62,224 bases of DNA, taken from assembly GCA_029565065.1 (NCBI GenBank), contig JAKQOW010000148.1, forward strand, positions 1 to 62,224, given 5' to 3'. Position 1 is the first letter of the stretch, and every line of letters begins with the position of its first letter. The notes under the pieces are model-generated. The model searched no databases and was not told the DNA's origin. It saw only the letters and a program-made list of their open reading frames with translations. Made by a program: the position numbers and the translations under genes. The DNA is from Acidobacteriota bacterium (GTDB taxonomy: Bacteria > Acidobacteriota > JAAYUB01). This document shows, one piece after another, positions 26,550-36,909 of the stretch.

Positions 26550-26957
26550 CTAAACATCTCCCTTGTCGCTCAGGCTGCCGAGCGACTCCGCCAACATGTC
26601 GACGATGGTGTGCAGGGCGACCAAATCTTTCAAGCGGCCTTTCTTGGGTTTGAACTTGGTCTGTCGCAGCCGGGCCATGAGTGCGTCCCGCTGTTTGCCC
26701 CTGGGCGCCACCGGCTTCTCGCCCGTGGCGGGATCGCCCTCCAGCAGCCGGATCATCTCGGCAATCCGCCCGCTGTGCTTGATTTCGAATTGGGCCGTGG
26801 ATTCCTTGAGAATGGCTCGCAGCGCCTTCAGCTCCAGGATGAGTGCTTCGGCCGACTGGTTACGGGACTGCTTGGCTTTCACCGGACGGTCCGGTTTTCT
26901 TTTGGCCGCCGCTGGGGCCGGCGATGCGCTCGGTTTTCGGTGGGTGTCTGATTTCAT
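26550..26957 (-). CDS. small Lys/Pro/Ala-rich protein of unknown function
   Basis: A 135-residue protein. The first 35 residues are disordered-looking and strongly basic (KRKPDRPVKAKQSR); the rest is predicted helix (AEALILELKALRAIL, LKDLVALHTIVDMLAESLG). No family recognised. The start was chosen at the ATG 26957, after the upstream kinase stop, with AGGAG somewhat far upstream; a much longer frame in the same phase runs over the kinase gene and is rejected. In an operon with a CHAD protein, a basic tail suggests polyphosphate or nucleic acid binding (inference). Confidence -1.
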   Translation of the reverse strand: MKSDTHRKPSASPAPAAAKRKPDRPVKAKQSRNQSAEALILELKALRAILKESTAQFEIKHSGRIAEMIRLLEGDPATGEKPVAPRGKQRDALMARLRQTKFKPKKGRLKDLVALHTIVDMLAESLGSLSDKGDV

Positions 26958-26976
26958 GGGTGGTTCCCGCTCCTGC

Positions 26977-27681
26977 TCAGAGTTTCGCCAACGCCTGTTG
27001 CAGCACGGCGTCGATTCGCTTGCGGAGGTCGTTCTGGGTGGTGCGGACGGAGCGGTTGGCGTTGATGGTCTCGAATCTGAATCGATTCTGCAGTCGGCCA
27101 AATTCCTCGCGGATGCGCCGCTGATACCACACGAAGCTCTCGAACCAGTCGCGCGAATGTCCGATATCCATGCCGGACTCCCAATAATCCAGATACCCGT
27201 GGGCTTCGAGGGTGCGGTCCACGAGACTCCGGGGCGAGAGCGTGAGGTAATACACGGCGTCGGGCACCAGCGCCCGGGAATAGAGGGTTTCCACCCAGGC
27301 GGGATTGGCCCCGCGGACGACGTCGCGGGCGATGAGGGTGAAGATGTAGCGGTCGGCCAGAACGATGGAACCGGCCCGCAGCGCCGGCACGATGCTGTTC
27401 TCCAGCTGGTCATAGAAATCGGTGGCATAGAACAGGGACATCGTCCGGGGACTCAGCACGTTGCCCTGCATGGCGCGCTCCAGTTCGGCCGAAACCAGCG
27501 CCGACCGCTTCAGCCCCACCTGGGCAACGGCGAATCCCTTCTGCTCCAGCCATTCGGACAGCATCCGGATCTGGGTGGAGCGCCCAGACGAATCGGGTCC
27601 CTCCACCACGATGAGCAATCCGCCCAGCCGGTCCGGATCGACACCCGGCGGCGACGCCCTGTAGCAGCGCTTCTCCAGCAT
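26977..27681 (-). CDS. thymidylate-kinase-like protein with altered P-loop
   Basis: A 234-residue P-loop kinase homologue, paralogous to the gene just upstream. The expected GxxGxGKST loop reads GPDSSGRST (28-36), with Arg34 in place of the catalytic Lys. LADRYIFTLIARDVVRG matches the DRY motif and following segment of its partner. Loss of the P-loop Lys usually cripples phosphoryl transfer, so it may be a regulatory subunit or a pseudo-kinase. It starts 3 bp after the stop of the intact paralogue, consistent with equimolar synthesis and a heterodimer. Confidence -1.
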   Translation of the reverse strand: MLEKRCYRASPPGVDPDRLGGLLIVVEGPDSSGRSTQIRMLSEWLEQKGFAVAQVGLKRSALVSAELERAMQGNVLSPRTMSLFYATDFYDQLENSIVPALRAGSIVLADRYIFTLIARDVVRGANPAWVETLYSRALVPDAVYYLTLSPRSLVDRTLEAHGYLDYWESGMDIGHSRDWFESFVWYQRRIREEFGRLQNRFRFETINANRSVRTTQNDLRKRIDAVLQQALAKL

Positions 27682-27684
27682 GGC

Positions 27685-28371
27685 TCACACCTTCCCGCGA
27701 AACCTGGCCAGATCGATCTGCTCGGTGATGAGGCCGCGCACCCGCTCCTGCTGCCGGTGTATGGGCAGCGTGGCGTCAATCACCGTGAAACCGAACTCGT
27801 CGGCCATCAGGTCGTACTGGCTCATCACCCGGCTCTGGAAAACCCGGAAGCTCTCGTTGATGTCGGCGGACAGGCCCAGATCCATCCCGGCCTCGAAATA
27901 CTTCAGATCCGGCCGCCCCTCCAGAATCCTCCCCAAGGCGGTCTCCAGGGGGAGTTTGAAATAGAACACGATGTCGGGCTGCCGGGCATAGCTGTAAATC
28001 TCGCGCACCCATCCCGGATCGTTGCCGCGCACGGTATCGCGCGCGAACGACGTGAATTTGTAGCGGTCGCACAGGACAATATAGCCGCCCTTGAGCATGG
28101 GCAGGATCTGCCGGTCGTAGCGGTCGGCGAAATCGGTGGCGTGAATCAGGCAGAACGTGGTCGGCGTCAGAAGCTGCCGCTTCTTCCCCTTCTTCGTCGC
28201 CTCGCGCACCAGGTCGCTGGAATTCCACTCGGTGAAATACACCTTGCAGCCCAGCCCCTGCAGCCACTGGTGCAGCAAGTAGACCTGCGTGGATTTTCCC
28301 GAACCGTCCAATCCCTCGACTGCGATGAGTTTGCCGGGGACCGGTTTCTGGTCAAACATGCACATCCTCAT
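27685..28371 (-). CDS. thymidylate-kinase-like protein, intact P-loop
   Basis: A 228-residue P-loop kinase of the Tmk superfamily: AVEGLDGSGKSTQ (18-29) is a canonical P-loop, and LCDRYKFTSFARDTVRGND carries the DRY motif. By family it would phosphorylate dTMP, but the superfamily also includes PPK2 polyphosphate kinases, and the operon context (CYTH-CHAD, phosphoesterase) leaves the substrate open. An alternative start at the second Met (residue 5) is possible. First gene of the five-gene minus-strand run ending at 24247. Confidence -1.
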   Translation of the reverse strand: MRMCMFDQKPVPGKLIAVEGLDGSGKSTQVYLLHQWLQGLGCKVYFTEWNSSDLVREATKKGKKRQLLTPTTFCLIHATDFADRYDRQILPMLKGGYIVLCDRYKFTSFARDTVRGNDPGWVREIYSYARQPDIVFYFKLPLETALGRILEGRPDLKYFEAGMDLGLSADINESFRVFQSRVMSQYDLMADEFGFTVIDATLPIHRQQERVRGLITEQIDLARFRGKV

Positions 28372-28535
28372 CGGCCTGAATGTTCTGCTGCCGGCGACTG
28401 GCCAGCCGGGCCACGACCATCCGCGGCTGAATCCATTCCAGGGTTCCGGCGGCGGCCGTCAATCCGGATGAACTGGCCGAGTGGCGGTCCGTGCCGTGAT
28501 CATCCGAACGAACGCAAGTGTTCTCAACCGCATCG

Positions 28536-28541
28536 ATTATA
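28536..28541 (-). promoter_or_regulatory. candidate -10 element upstream of the kinase operon
   Basis: A perfect TATAAT on the minus strand lies 165 bp upstream of the first kinase gene, in the 237-bp gap after the aldolase gene. The best -35-like hexamer (TTGTGA) is 20 bp upstream, a longer spacer than usual, so the call is tentative. Confidence -1.
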
Positions 28542-28608
28542 CAGTTCAGGGCTCAAAACGCTCACAAGCTTTTTAATTGGCTGTTTTTCCCGTCGAAATC
28601 AACGGTAG

Positions 28609-29679
28609 TCAAGCCACGGTGATGTCCTTGCACAGATAGACGTCCTGGATGGCATTGAGGAGCTTGACCCCGTCCGCCATGGACTTCTGGAAGGCCTTCC
28701 GGCCGCTGATGAGTCCCAGGCCGCCGGCGCGCTTGTTGATCACCGCGGTGCGGACCGCCTGGCCGAGGTCGTCCTTGCCCGACGCGCCGCCGCTGTTGAT
28801 CAGGCCGATCCGGCCCATGTAGTTGTTGACCACCTGGTAACGGGTCAGATCGATGGGATGGGCACTGCTCAACTCGTTGTAGATGCGCTCGTCGAACTTG
28901 CCGTACTTCGTGTTGTCGACGTTGAGCATCTTGTAGCCGCCATCGCAATCGGGCATCTTCTGCTTGATGATGTCCGCCTGGATGGTGGCGCCGAGGTGGT
29001 TCGCCTGCCCCGTCAGGTCGGCGGCGGTGTGATAGTCCACCCCGCCCTTCTTGAAGGCGGGATTGCGCAGGTAGCACCACAGAATGGTGGCCATGCCCAG
29101 CTCGTGGGCCATCTGGAAGGCTTCGCTGACCTCGACGATCTGGCGCCCGCTCTCGGGAGCGCCGAAGTAGATGGTGGCGCCCACTGCGGTGGCGCCCATG
29201 TCCCAGGCCTGCTCGACGCTGGCAAACATGATCTGGTCGAAACCGTTGGGATAGGTCAGCAGTTCGTTGTGGTTGATTTTCAGGATGAACGGGATCCGGT
29301 GCGCGTACCGGCGGGCGACAGTGCCCAGCACCCCGAGCGTGGATGCCACGGCATTGCATCCGCCCTCGATAGCCAGTCGCACGATGTTCTCCGGATCAAA
29401 AAATTCCGGATTCGGTGCAAAGGACGCCGCGGCGGAGTGCTCGATGCCCTGGTCCACCGGCAGAATGGACATGTACCCCGTCCCGGCCAGCCGTCCATGA
29501 TCGAACATCGTCTGGATGCTCCGCAACACGGGCGCCGGCCGGTCGGAATGCATGAAGATCCGCTCCACCCAGTCGGGACCCGGGATATGCAGCCGCTCCT
29601 TCGGCACTTTGGCGACATGCGTGAGCAGCGCGTCGCCCTCGGCGCCCAACAGCTTGCTGATCTGATTGACGTTCATCAT
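28609..29679 (-). CDS. fbaB: class I fructose-bisphosphate aldolase, DhnA type
   Basis: A 356-residue aldolase of the archaeal-type class I family found in many bacteria. It splits fructose 1,6-bisphosphate into two trioses via a Schiff base; the likely lysine is K239 in [19 protein letters not shown] (72-82), KINHNELL and [13 protein letters not shown] (phosphate loop) fit the family. AGGAGG precedes the ATG by 8 nt. It lies 25 bp downstream of the peptidase stop and may be co-transcribed with it. Confidence -1.
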   Translation of the reverse strand: MMNVNQISKLLGAEGDALLTHVAKVPKERLHIPGPDWVERIFMHSDRPAPVLRSIQTMFDHGRLAGTGYMSILPVDQGIEHSAAASFAPNPEFFDPENIVRLAIEGGCNAVASTLGVLGTVARRYAHRIPFILKINHNELLTYPNGFDQIMFASVEQAWDMGATAVGATIYFGAPESGRQIVEVSEAFQMAHELGMATILWCYLRNPAFKKGGVDYHTAADLTGQANHLGATIQADIIKQKMPDCDGGYKMLNVDNTKYGKFDERIYNELSSAHPIDLTRYQVVNNYMGRIGLINSGGASGKDDLGQAVRTAVINKRAGGLGLISGRKAFQKSMADGVKLLNAIQDVYLCKDITVA

Positions 29680-29704
29680 GTCCGTTGCCTCCTGCGAGTC
29701 ATAT

Positions 29705-31318
29705 TTATCGAACAGAGTCCACGAATTGACGCGCGTAGTGACGGGTGCTCAACGACCCGCCGGTCTCCCGAACCAGGAGTTCCCCCCACGGGTGGCGCCG
29801 GCCGGCCCGGAAGATCCGCTGCAGCAGCTGGGGTCCGGTTTCCGGATTTTCCCAGTAGGGCCGCCCGGCTGAATCCGACCAGCCGGATTCCAGCGCCGCC
29901 TGAAGCTGCGAAGCCAGCAGCTCGCCGAGCAGGTAGTTGTGGTAATAGGCGGGATACGTGGCGATGTGAATCTTGGCCGCCCAATCGGCACCACCCTGCC
30001 CCGCGGGCCGCTTCAGTCCCTGGTAATCGGCGACCAGCCCCCACCAGAGCTGCTGGAGGTCCTGGTCCGGCTCCGCATACAAACCCCGCTCAAAGCGATA
30101 CATGACTTGAGCCCAGCGGCTGAAAACCAGTTGTCCGAGACACAAAGTACTGTAACAAGTTTCGGCACATTTTGCAACCTCGCCGGCGTCCACGCCCAGC
30201 CAGCTCCCCCGCCAGCGAGCGTCCCAGACGAGGCGGCCGAAGAGCATCGCCACCGCCTCCGTGGTGAAAATGTGGGCCGGTTCACGCAGCAACCAGGGCA
30301 GCTCCGGGTCCACCCCCCGATCATAGACGGCATGGCCGAATTCGTGCAGCATGGTGCCCATCCAGCGGACGTCGGGCTGCACGTTGGCCAGCACCCGGAC
30401 GTCGCCGGCGCGGTCCACGTCCATGCAGAAGGCGTGCTGGTTCTTCCCGGCGCGCTCGTAAAGGTCGCTGGCGGCGATGACGGCTTCAACGGGGAGTCCG
30501 ATGGCGGAGAAGAACTCGCGTGTCACCGCGACCGGATCGACGCCGGCAAAGTGCCACGCGTGGTCGGCGTCATCCACCGCCGGCGGCTCCTGAAAAAACC
30601 GGTTCTGGTAGTGCCATGGCATCAACGCGCGCACCGACACACCCAACCGGTCCGCCAGGCGTTCGTCCAGAGCGGCTTTGGCGCGGGTGAATGCATCCCG
30701 GGTCAGAGTGTCGGTTTCGTCGAACAGGGCATCTACCTGCCGGCGATCCTGTTCGTGGACGTGCAGCCACATCGCGTGGTAATCGGGGAAGCCCAGCGTC
30801 CTCGCGGCGGCGTTGCGGAGGCGGACCAGCTCACGGACATCCTCAGCGACTGCGGCGCCCACCGCTTTGCTGGCCCGCCAGACTTCTTCCAGGGTGGCCG
30901 AGTCGGTCTCGGTTTTGAGCACCTCCTCGACGGCGTTGTCCCCGAGCTCGCCGGCTGAGGTCCGGGCGCGGAACGTGGCGAAGCGATGCTCGATGCGGCT
31001 CTGCAGCCGGACCATCGCCTGGATCCGTTCGGGTGGCAGCTGGTTGCTGAGAAATTTTAGATGGAGCAGCTCCAGCTGGCGCCGGATCAGCGGATCCGCA
31101 TCGGCGGCGGCCGCCCGGATGCTGGATAGCTCGCGGTACGCCGACCGGTCGGCGAACACCGTCGCCAGCTCCGTCTCCAGGTCGGCGGCACGCCGATAGG
31201 CTGCATCCGATCCGGTGGTGGCGGCCTCCCAGGCAGCCAGGTTCCCTGCACGGTTCAGCGGGACCACCTGCGCCTCGATGGTTTGAATGAAACGTTGCGC
31301 CCGCGGTGCCGATGGCAT
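29705..31318 (-). CDS. M3/M2-like zinc metallopeptidase
   Basis: A 537-residue cytoplasmic gluzincin. The zinc site is HEFGH (H325, E326, H329) with the third ligand E354 in FTTEAVAM, 25 residues later, the spacing of oligoendopeptidase F/ACE-type enzymes. The long helical N-terminal half is typical of peptidases that cut short peptides in a closed channel. No signal peptide is seen. I chose the ATG at 31318; a TTG seven codons upstream is possible. It begins just after the terminator of the glycine cleavage operon. Confidence -1.
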   Translation of the reverse strand: MPSAPRAQRFIQTIEAQVVPLNRAGNLAAWEAATTGSDAAYRRAADLETELATVFADRSAYRELSSIRAAAADADPLIRRQLELLHLKFLSNQLPPERIQAMVRLQSRIEHRFATFRARTSAGELGDNAVEEVLKTETDSATLEEVWRASKAVGAAVAEDVRELVRLRNAAARTLGFPDYHAMWLHVHEQDRRQVDALFDETDTLTRDAFTRAKAALDERLADRLGVSVRALMPWHYQNRFFQEPPAVDDADHAWHFAGVDPVAVTREFFSAIGLPVEAVIAASDLYERAGKNQHAFCMDVDRAGDVRVLANVQPDVRWMGTMLHEFGHAVYDRGVDPELPWLLREPAHIFTTEAVAMLFGRLVWDARWRGSWLGVDAGEVAKCAETCYSTLCLGQLVFSRWAQVMYRFERGLYAEPDQDLQQLWWGLVADYQGLKRPAGQGGADWAAKIHIATYPAYYHNYLLGELLASQLQAALESGWSDSAGRPYWENPETGPQLLQRIFRAGRRHPWGELLVRETGGSLSTRHYARQFVDSVR

Positions 31319-31343
31319 GACCTTCCCTTCAGTCTGCAACGAT

Positions 31344-31372
31344 AAAAAAGGCCGAACAGTTCCGTTCGGCCT
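31344..31372 (-). terminator. rho-independent terminator of the gcv operon
   Basis: On the minus strand AGGCCGAAC (31372-31364) pairs perfectly with GTTCGGCCT (31358-31350) across a 5-nt loop and is followed by TTTTTT. It lies 26 bp after the gcvPB stop and before the peptidase start. Confidence -1.
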
Positions 31373-31397
31373 GTGGATTCGGTTGGACCGGGGCGGC

Positions 31398-32888
31398 TTA
31401 CGCCTGACCGGTCTCCTTCCAGATCAGCACCGGCTTGCGCGCCGCCAGGGCTTCGTCGAAGCGGGTGCTGCGGATGTCCTGAGGGGCGTCCTGAAGCAGC
31501 TTCGGCGACTCCCGGGCTTCCTGCGCGATCTGCCGCATGGTGTCGATGAACGCATCCAGTTCCGCCCTCGACTCGCTCTCGGTGGGCTCGATCATGATCG
31601 CGCCCGGCACGATGAGCGGGAAGTACACCGTCGGAGGATGAAAGCCGAGATCCAGCAGGCGCTTGGCCATGTCCATGGTGTGCACGCCCGCGTCGGCCTG
31701 GTTCTTGTCGTCGAACACCACTTCGTGCAGGGTGGGTTGCCGGTACTCCAGATGGAAATCCCGGCTCAGGTGGTGGCGGATGTAGTTGGCGTTGAGCACG
31801 GCGTTTTCCGCCACCTGGCGGAGGCCGTCGGATCCCTCGCGCAGGATGTAGGCCAGGGCGCGCAGCAGGATGCCGAAATTGCCGTAGAACGCCGCCACCC
31901 GTCCGATGCTCTGGGGGCGGTTGTAATCCAGGAACAGGCTGCCGTCGGTCTTCGTGGACACGACCGGCATTGGTAGAAACGGCACCAACTCCTTCACCAC
32001 CACGACCGGACCGGCGCCGGGACCGCCGCCGCCATGGGGGGTGGAGAACGTCTTGTGCAGGTTGAGATGCATGACGTCGACGCCCATGTCGCCGGGCCGG
32101 GCGACGCCGATGAAGGCGTTGAAGTTCGCGCCATCCATGTACAGGAAGGAGCCGTTGGCATGGACCAGCCGGGCCACCTCCTGGATATTTTCCTCGAATA
32201 CGCCCAGCGTGTTGGGCACCGTCATCATGAGGCAGGCGACGTCCGGATCCAGGTGGCGCCGGAGCTCGTCCAGGTCGATGCAGCCGCTGGCGTTGGATTT
32301 GAGCGTCACCGTGGTGTACCCGCACAGGACGGCGCTGGCGGGATTCGTGCCGTGCGCCGAGTCCGGAATCAGCACCTTCTTGCGGGGGTTGCCCCGGGCG
32401 GTGAGCGCCGCGCGGATCAGCATCATGCCGGTGAGTTCGCCGTGGGCGCCCGCCAGCGGCTGGAGGGTGACGCCATCCATCCCGGTGATCTTCACCAGCA
32501 GGTCGGCGAGCTTCTGCAGCACCTTCAGGCAGCCCTGGGTGTTCTCGTGCAGTTGCAGGGGGTGCGCCTGGGCGAAGGCCGGGATACGGGCCAGCTTCTC
32601 GTTGATCTTGGGATTGTACTTCATGGTGCAGGAACCCAAGGGGTACAGACCCAGATCGACGTGGTAGTTGTGGGTGGACAGGCGGGTGAAGTGGCGGACC
32701 ACCTCGACCTCGTTGAGCTCGGGGAACCCGGGGATGTCGTCGCGCAGCAGCTCGCGGGGCACGTAGTCGGCCATTTCGCCGGACGGCACGTCGAGGGGCG
32801 GGAAATCGCAGGTGGACCGGTTGCCCGGCACCTGTTCGAACAGCAGGCTCTCGTTGATGGATATGGTTTTGCGTACGCGTTGGGTCAT
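31398..32888 (-). CDS. gcvPB: glycine dehydrogenase (decarboxylating) subunit 2
   Basis: A 496-residue PLP subunit of the glycine cleavage P-protein. The cofactor lysine is K279 in NLHKTFSTPHGGGGPG. Other family segments: PLGSCTMKYNP and DSAHGTNPAS. In organisms with split P-protein, this subunit pairs with GcvPA to decarboxylate glycine and pass the aminomethyl group to lipoylated GcvH. Last gene of gcvT-gcvH-gcvPA-gcvPB, 25 bp after gcvPA, with a terminator downstream. Confidence -1.
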   Translation of the reverse strand: MTQRVRKTISINESLLFEQVPGNRSTCDFPPLDVPSGEMADYVPRELLRDDIPGFPELNEVEVVRHFTRLSTHNYHVDLGLYPLGSCTMKYNPKINEKLARIPAFAQAHPLQLHENTQGCLKVLQKLADLLVKITGMDGVTLQPLAGAHGELTGMMLIRAALTARGNPRKKVLIPDSAHGTNPASAVLCGYTTVTLKSNASGCIDLDELRRHLDPDVACLMMTVPNTLGVFEENIQEVARLVHANGSFLYMDGANFNAFIGVARPGDMGVDVMHLNLHKTFSTPHGGGGPGAGPVVVVKELVPFLPMPVVSTKTDGSLFLDYNRPQSIGRVAAFYGNFGILLRALAYILREGSDGLRQVAENAVLNANYIRHHLSRDFHLEYRQPTLHEVVFDDKNQADAGVHTMDMAKRLLDLGFHPPTVYFPLIVPGAIMIEPTESESRAELDAFIDTMRQIAQEARESPKLLQDAPQDIRSTRFDEALAARKPVLIWKETGQA

Positions 32889-32913
32889 GAGTGCTCTCTC
32901 CTTGCCTGCGGGC

Positions 32914-34272
32914 TCAGGGCCGCGCGAAGAATTCGCGGACCGCCGCGACCAGCTTGTCGATTTCCGCCCGCTGGTTGACCTCGGTCACGCAGAACAGCAT
33001 GTCCTGGTCCAGCCCGGGATAGAACCACTTCAGGGGGACACCCGGAACGATCTGCCGCTCCTTGCAGAACCGGGCGAAGGCATGCGGGTCGCCCGGCAGG
33101 GTGAGCACGAACTCGTTGAAAAACGGGGCGCTGAACCGTGGCAAGACTCCCGGCACGGCGCAGAGCTGCTCGCGGGCGTAATGCGCCTTGGCCAGGTTCT
33201 GCCGGCACAGCTCGCGGAGGCCGCTCTTGCCGGTGTACGCCAGGTACACGGACGCCATCAGCGCACAGAGGCCCTGGTTCGTGCAGATGTTGGAGGTGGC
33301 CTTCTCGCGCCGGATGTGCTGCTCGCGGGTGGACAGCGTCAACACGAACCCGCGCCGGCCCCGGGTGTCCTCCGTCATCCCGACGACGCGGCCGGGCATC
33401 CGGCGCAGGTGCTCGGAACGGGTGGAGAAGATACCGAGGTAAGGACCGCCGAACGAAACCGGGATGCCGAACGACTGCCCCTCTCCGGCGACCACGTCCG
33501 CGCCCAGCTCGCCGGGAGCCTTGAACGCGGCCAGCGAGGCCGCCTCGGTCACCGCCATCACCAGCAGCGCCTTGCGCGCATGGGCGATCCGGGCGCACTC
33601 GGCCACATCCTCCACCGCCCCGAAGAAGTTGGGCGACTGCACCACCACGGCGGCGGTGGCGTCATCGATCGCGGCCGCCAGGGCGACCGGATCCACGCGA
33701 CCGGTGGAATCCCACGGCACCTCCTCCACGGCCAGGTCGAAGTTCGCCACGTAGGTGCGCATCACCTGGCGGTAGAACGGGTGCAGCGATCCCGCCACCA
33801 CCACCTTCTTGGCGCTGCTTCGCGCCCGCTGCGCCAGCAGAACGGCTTCGGTGACCGCAGTCGCACCGTCGTACATCGACGCGTTGGTCACGTCCATGCC
33901 CGTCAGCTGGGACACCATGGTCTGGTATTCGAAGATGGCCTGCAGGGTGCCCTGGCTGACCTCGGGCTGGTACGGCGTGTAGGCCGTGAAGAACTCCGAC
34001 CGCGAAATGATCCCGTCGATGACGGCCGGCACGTAGTGGTTGTAGGCGCCCGCGCCGAGGAACGTCGTGAACTCCAGCACCCCGTCATTCTCGCGGCTCA
34101 GCTGATAAAAATACCGCTCCAGCTCAAGCTCGGATTTGCCCCGGGGTATGGGCAGGTCGGCGGCGAGCCGGAGGGCGGCCGGGATGCACTGGAACAGGTC
34201 CTGCACGCTGGACAGGCCCATGCTCTCGAGCATCGCCCGGGTTTCCGCCTCGGAATGGGGTATGTACTTCAT
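32914..34272 (-). CDS. gcvPA: glycine dehydrogenase (decarboxylating) subunit 1
   Basis: A 452-residue partner subunit of the P-protein. It has the fold type I layout but no PLP lysine, as expected for GcvPA. Recognisable segments: FTAYTPYQPEVSQGTLQ, GMDVTNASMYDGATA and CTNQGLCAL. The ATG overlaps the gcvH stop (TGATG), so translation is coupled. Full length for the family (about 445-450). Confidence -1.
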   Translation of the reverse strand: MKYIPHSEAETRAMLESMGLSSVQDLFQCIPAALRLAADLPIPRGKSELELERYFYQLSRENDGVLEFTTFLGAGAYNHYVPAVIDGIISRSEFFTAYTPYQPEVSQGTLQAIFEYQTMVSQLTGMDVTNASMYDGATAVTEAVLLAQRARSSAKKVVVAGSLHPFYRQVMRTYVANFDLAVEEVPWDSTGRVDPVALAAAIDDATAAVVVQSPNFFGAVEDVAECARIAHARKALLVMAVTEAASLAAFKAPGELGADVVAGEGQSFGIPVSFGGPYLGIFSTRSEHLRRMPGRVVGMTEDTRGRRGFVLTLSTREQHIRREKATSNICTNQGLCALMASVYLAYTGKSGLRELCRQNLAKAHYAREQLCAVPGVLPRFSAPFFNEFVLTLPGDPHAFARFCKERQIVPGVPLKWFYPGLDQDMLFCVTEVNQRAEIDKLVAAVREFFARP

Positions 34273-34661
34273 CAGTGTTTCTTTTCCTCGCCGAGGTAAG
34301 CTTCGTAGTCGTCGGCGGACATCAGTCCGTCCAACTCGCTCTTGTCGGACAGGCGGATCCGGGCGATCCAGCCGCCGCTGTGGGGCTCCTGGTTGACGAG
34401 CTCCGGCTTGTCGGCCAGCAGATCGTTGGCCGCAATCACTTCGCCGCTCACGGGTGCGTAGACGTCGGATACCGCCTTCACCGATTCGACGCTGCCCAGC
34501 GTGTCACCGGCAGCCAGCACCTTGCCCACTTCGGGCAGCTCGACGAAAACGATCTCCCCGAGCTCTTCCTGGGCGTGATGGGTGATGCCCAGCGTGGCTT
34601 CGCCGTTCTCCACCCGCACCCACTCGTGTTCCTTCGTGTAGAGATAATCATCCGAATACAT
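34272..34661 (-). CDS. gcvH: glycine cleavage system H protein
   Basis: A 129-residue lipoyl carrier. The lipoylated lysine is K62 in [24 protein letters not shown] at the N-terminus and [14 protein letters not shown] near the C-terminus are diagnostic. It shuttles the aminomethyl group between P- and T-proteins. It is 20 bp from gcvT and overlaps gcvPA by one base. Confidence -1.
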   Translation of the reverse strand: MYSDDYLYTKEHEWVRVENGEATLGITHHAQEELGEIVFVELPEVGKVLAAGDTLGSVESVKAVSDVYAPVSGEVIAANDLLADKPELVNQEPHSGGWIARIRLSDKSELDGLMSADDYEAYLGEEKKH

Positions 34662-34681
34662 ATCAACCTCCCGGAGTGATG

Positions 34682-35782
34682 TCAGTAGTTGCGCTTATAA
34701 AACGGAGTTTCCACGACCTGGGCCGCCACCTGCTTGCCGCGGATTTCCACGGTAAACGGTGTGCCCACCGCGGTGTGCTCCACAGGCAGATAGGCCAGTC
34801 CGATATTCTTCTGCAGATAAGGCGCGAAGGATCCGCTCGTTACGTGTCCGAACGGCCGGCCGTCAACAAACACCGGGTAGTGGTCGCGGGCGATGCCGCG
34901 GTCCAGCATCTCGAAGCCCACCAGCTTGCGCCGGAGTCCTCCCTCTTTCTGCCTGAGCAGGGCGGCTTTGCCGATGAAGTCGTCCTTCTGCAGCTTGCAG
35001 ATCCAGCCCAGATCCGCCTCGAGAACGGTGGTGGACTGGTCGATGTCGTTGCCGTAGAGGGCCATCTTGGCCTCGAGACGCAGGGTGTTGCGCGCAGCCA
35101 GGCCGCAGGGAACGACGCCGAACGGACGGCCGGTTTCCATGAGCCGCTGCCAGATCCGCGGCGCCGGCTCGTTGGCGGTGTACAGCTCGAAGCCGTCTTC
35201 GCCGGTGTAGCCCGTCCGGGCGATGATGGCGGGTACGCCGTCCACATGCCCCTCGGTGAACCAATAATACTTGATGGCGGACAGGTCCACGTCCACCAGC
35301 GGCTGCACGGTCTCCAGCGCCTTCGGGCCCTGGATGGCGATCTGCGCGTAACGTTCGCTGGCATCCTCGACCTGAACGTCGCCGGTCTGATGCTCGAGGA
35401 TCCAGCGCACATCCTTGTCCCGGTTGGCGGCGTTGACGCACAACAGGTACTTCCGCTCGTTGAAACGGTGCACCAGCAGGTCGTCCACGAACGTGCCTTC
35501 GGGATACATGAGGCCGGAATAATGGATCTGGCCGTCCTTGAGCTTCTCCACGTTGTTGCAGGTGAGGTGCTGGAGGAGCTTCAGGGCGTCCGGTCCGGTG
35601 ACGAACACCTCGCCCATGTGGGACACGTCGAACAGCCCCACCCCGCGGCGCACCGCAAGGTGCTCGTCCATGGTGGAGGCGAACTGGACCGGCATCTCGT
35701 AGCCGGCGAATGGAACCATCTTGCCGCCGCTCGTCCGGCAAACTTCGGTGAGCGGGGTCTTCTTCAGCGTTTCGCTATTCAA
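34682..35782 (-). CDS. gcvT: aminomethyltransferase (T protein)
   Basis: A 366-residue folate enzyme that releases ammonia and makes methylene-tetrahydrofolate in the glycine cleavage cycle. Motifs: [31 protein letters not shown] and the C-terminal [20 protein letters not shown]. It begins with TTG, supported by GGGAGG 5 nt upstream. First gene of the operon. No glycine riboswitch is visible in the 82-bp leader region. Confidence -1.
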   Translation of the reverse strand: MNSETLKKTPLTEVCRTSGGKMVPFAGYEMPVQFASTMDEHLAVRRGVGLFDVSHMGEVFVTGPDALKLLQHLTCNNVEKLKDGQIHYSGLMYPEGTFVDDLLVHRFNERKYLLCVNAANRDKDVRWILEHQTGDVQVEDASERYAQIAIQGPKALETVQPLVDVDLSAIKYYWFTEGHVDGVPAIIARTGYTGEDGFELYTANEPAPRIWQRLMETGRPFGVVPCGLAARNTLRLEAKMALYGNDIDQSTTVLEADLGWICKLQKDDFIGKAALLRQKEGGLRRKLVGFEMLDRGIARDHYPVFVDGRPFGHVTSGSFAPYLQKNIGLAYLPVEHTAVGTPFTVEIRGKQVAAQVVETPFYKRNY

Positions 35783-35837
35783 GGGAACCTCCCAGGTAGG
35801 TACATCTCGGCCAGCCGACCGAAAGGAACTGAACGTA

Positions 35838-35861
35838 ACATAATGGAAATCAACGTGTCAA
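35838..35861 (-). promoter_or_regulatory. possible promoter of the gcv operon
   Basis: A perfect TTGACA (35861-35856 on the minus strand) lies about 75 bp before gcvT, but the -10 position after 18 bp (TACGTT) is poor. The -35 box begins only a few bases after the tsaD stop. Low confidence. Confidence -1.
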
Positions 35862-35864
35862 GGA

Positions 35865-36909
35865 CTATCCCGGCGGCTCTGATCCCAGGGGCAGATCGGC
35901 AAACGCGTTCATGCACAAGGAGTCCCGGCGGCCCGTTGCGAACGCGTGGCGACCGGCAGCCGCGATCATGGCGGCATTGTCGGTGGTGTATTCGGACGAC
36001 GGGTGATAGACGTCGATGCCCAATTCCTGCCCCAGTTCGATGCTGCGACGGCGCAACTCGGAATTGCAGGCGACGCCGCCGCAGAGGATGAGCGACCGCG
36101 GACGTCGTTCCAGGCAGAAATGGCGGACCCGATGCAGCAGGTGCCCCACCACGGTTCGCTGGAACCCCTTGAGAATGGCCAATACCGCCGGATTATCGGC
36201 GGGCGGGACGGCTGTGTCGTCGAGCCGTTCCTTCTGAACGCGGTACAGAACGGCGGTCTTCAGGCCGCTGAAGCTGAAATCGAGCGAACCGTCCGAGATT
36301 TTCGGCGGGGCGAACGCCACGACGTCACCCGTCCAGTTCGATGCCGCGCGGTCGATGAACGGGCCGCCGGGATACGGCAGTCCCAGCAGCTTGGCCACCT
36401 TGTCGTACGCCTCGCCCGCGGCGTCGTCCCGCGTGCCGGCCAGCCGCTCATAGGTCCCGAATTGGGCCGTGTAGTAGAGGCTGCTGTGTCCGCCCGACAC
36501 CACGAGGGCGACCAGAGGGAATCGGATGTCCGGATGCTCGAGGAAAGGCGAGAAGAAATGCCCTTCCAGATGATTGACCCCGACCACCGGGATCTCCAGC
36601 ACCCGCGCCAATGCCTTGGCGTAGCTCAGCCCGACCAGCAGCGATCCGATGAGCCCCGGCCCCTGGGTGACCGCCACCAGGCCGATGTCGCGTCGCTCGA
36701 TGCCGGCCTGCCGCAAGGCTTCGGTCACCACCGGCCGGATATTCCGGATGTGGGCCCGGGCGGCCAACTCAGGCACCACGCCGCCGTACGGGGCGTGGAG
36801 GGCGATCTGCGAAGCCACCACGTTGGCCAGGGGGCGGCCATCGCGGTCCAGCACGGCCGCGGAGGTCTCGTCGCAGGACGATTCGATGCCGAGGGTGATG
36901 GGCGGTCCG

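Noticed and set aside
35783..35864. Space for a glycine riboswitch upstream of gcvT
   Set aside because: The 82-bp gap lacks the conserved core segments of the glycine aptamer.
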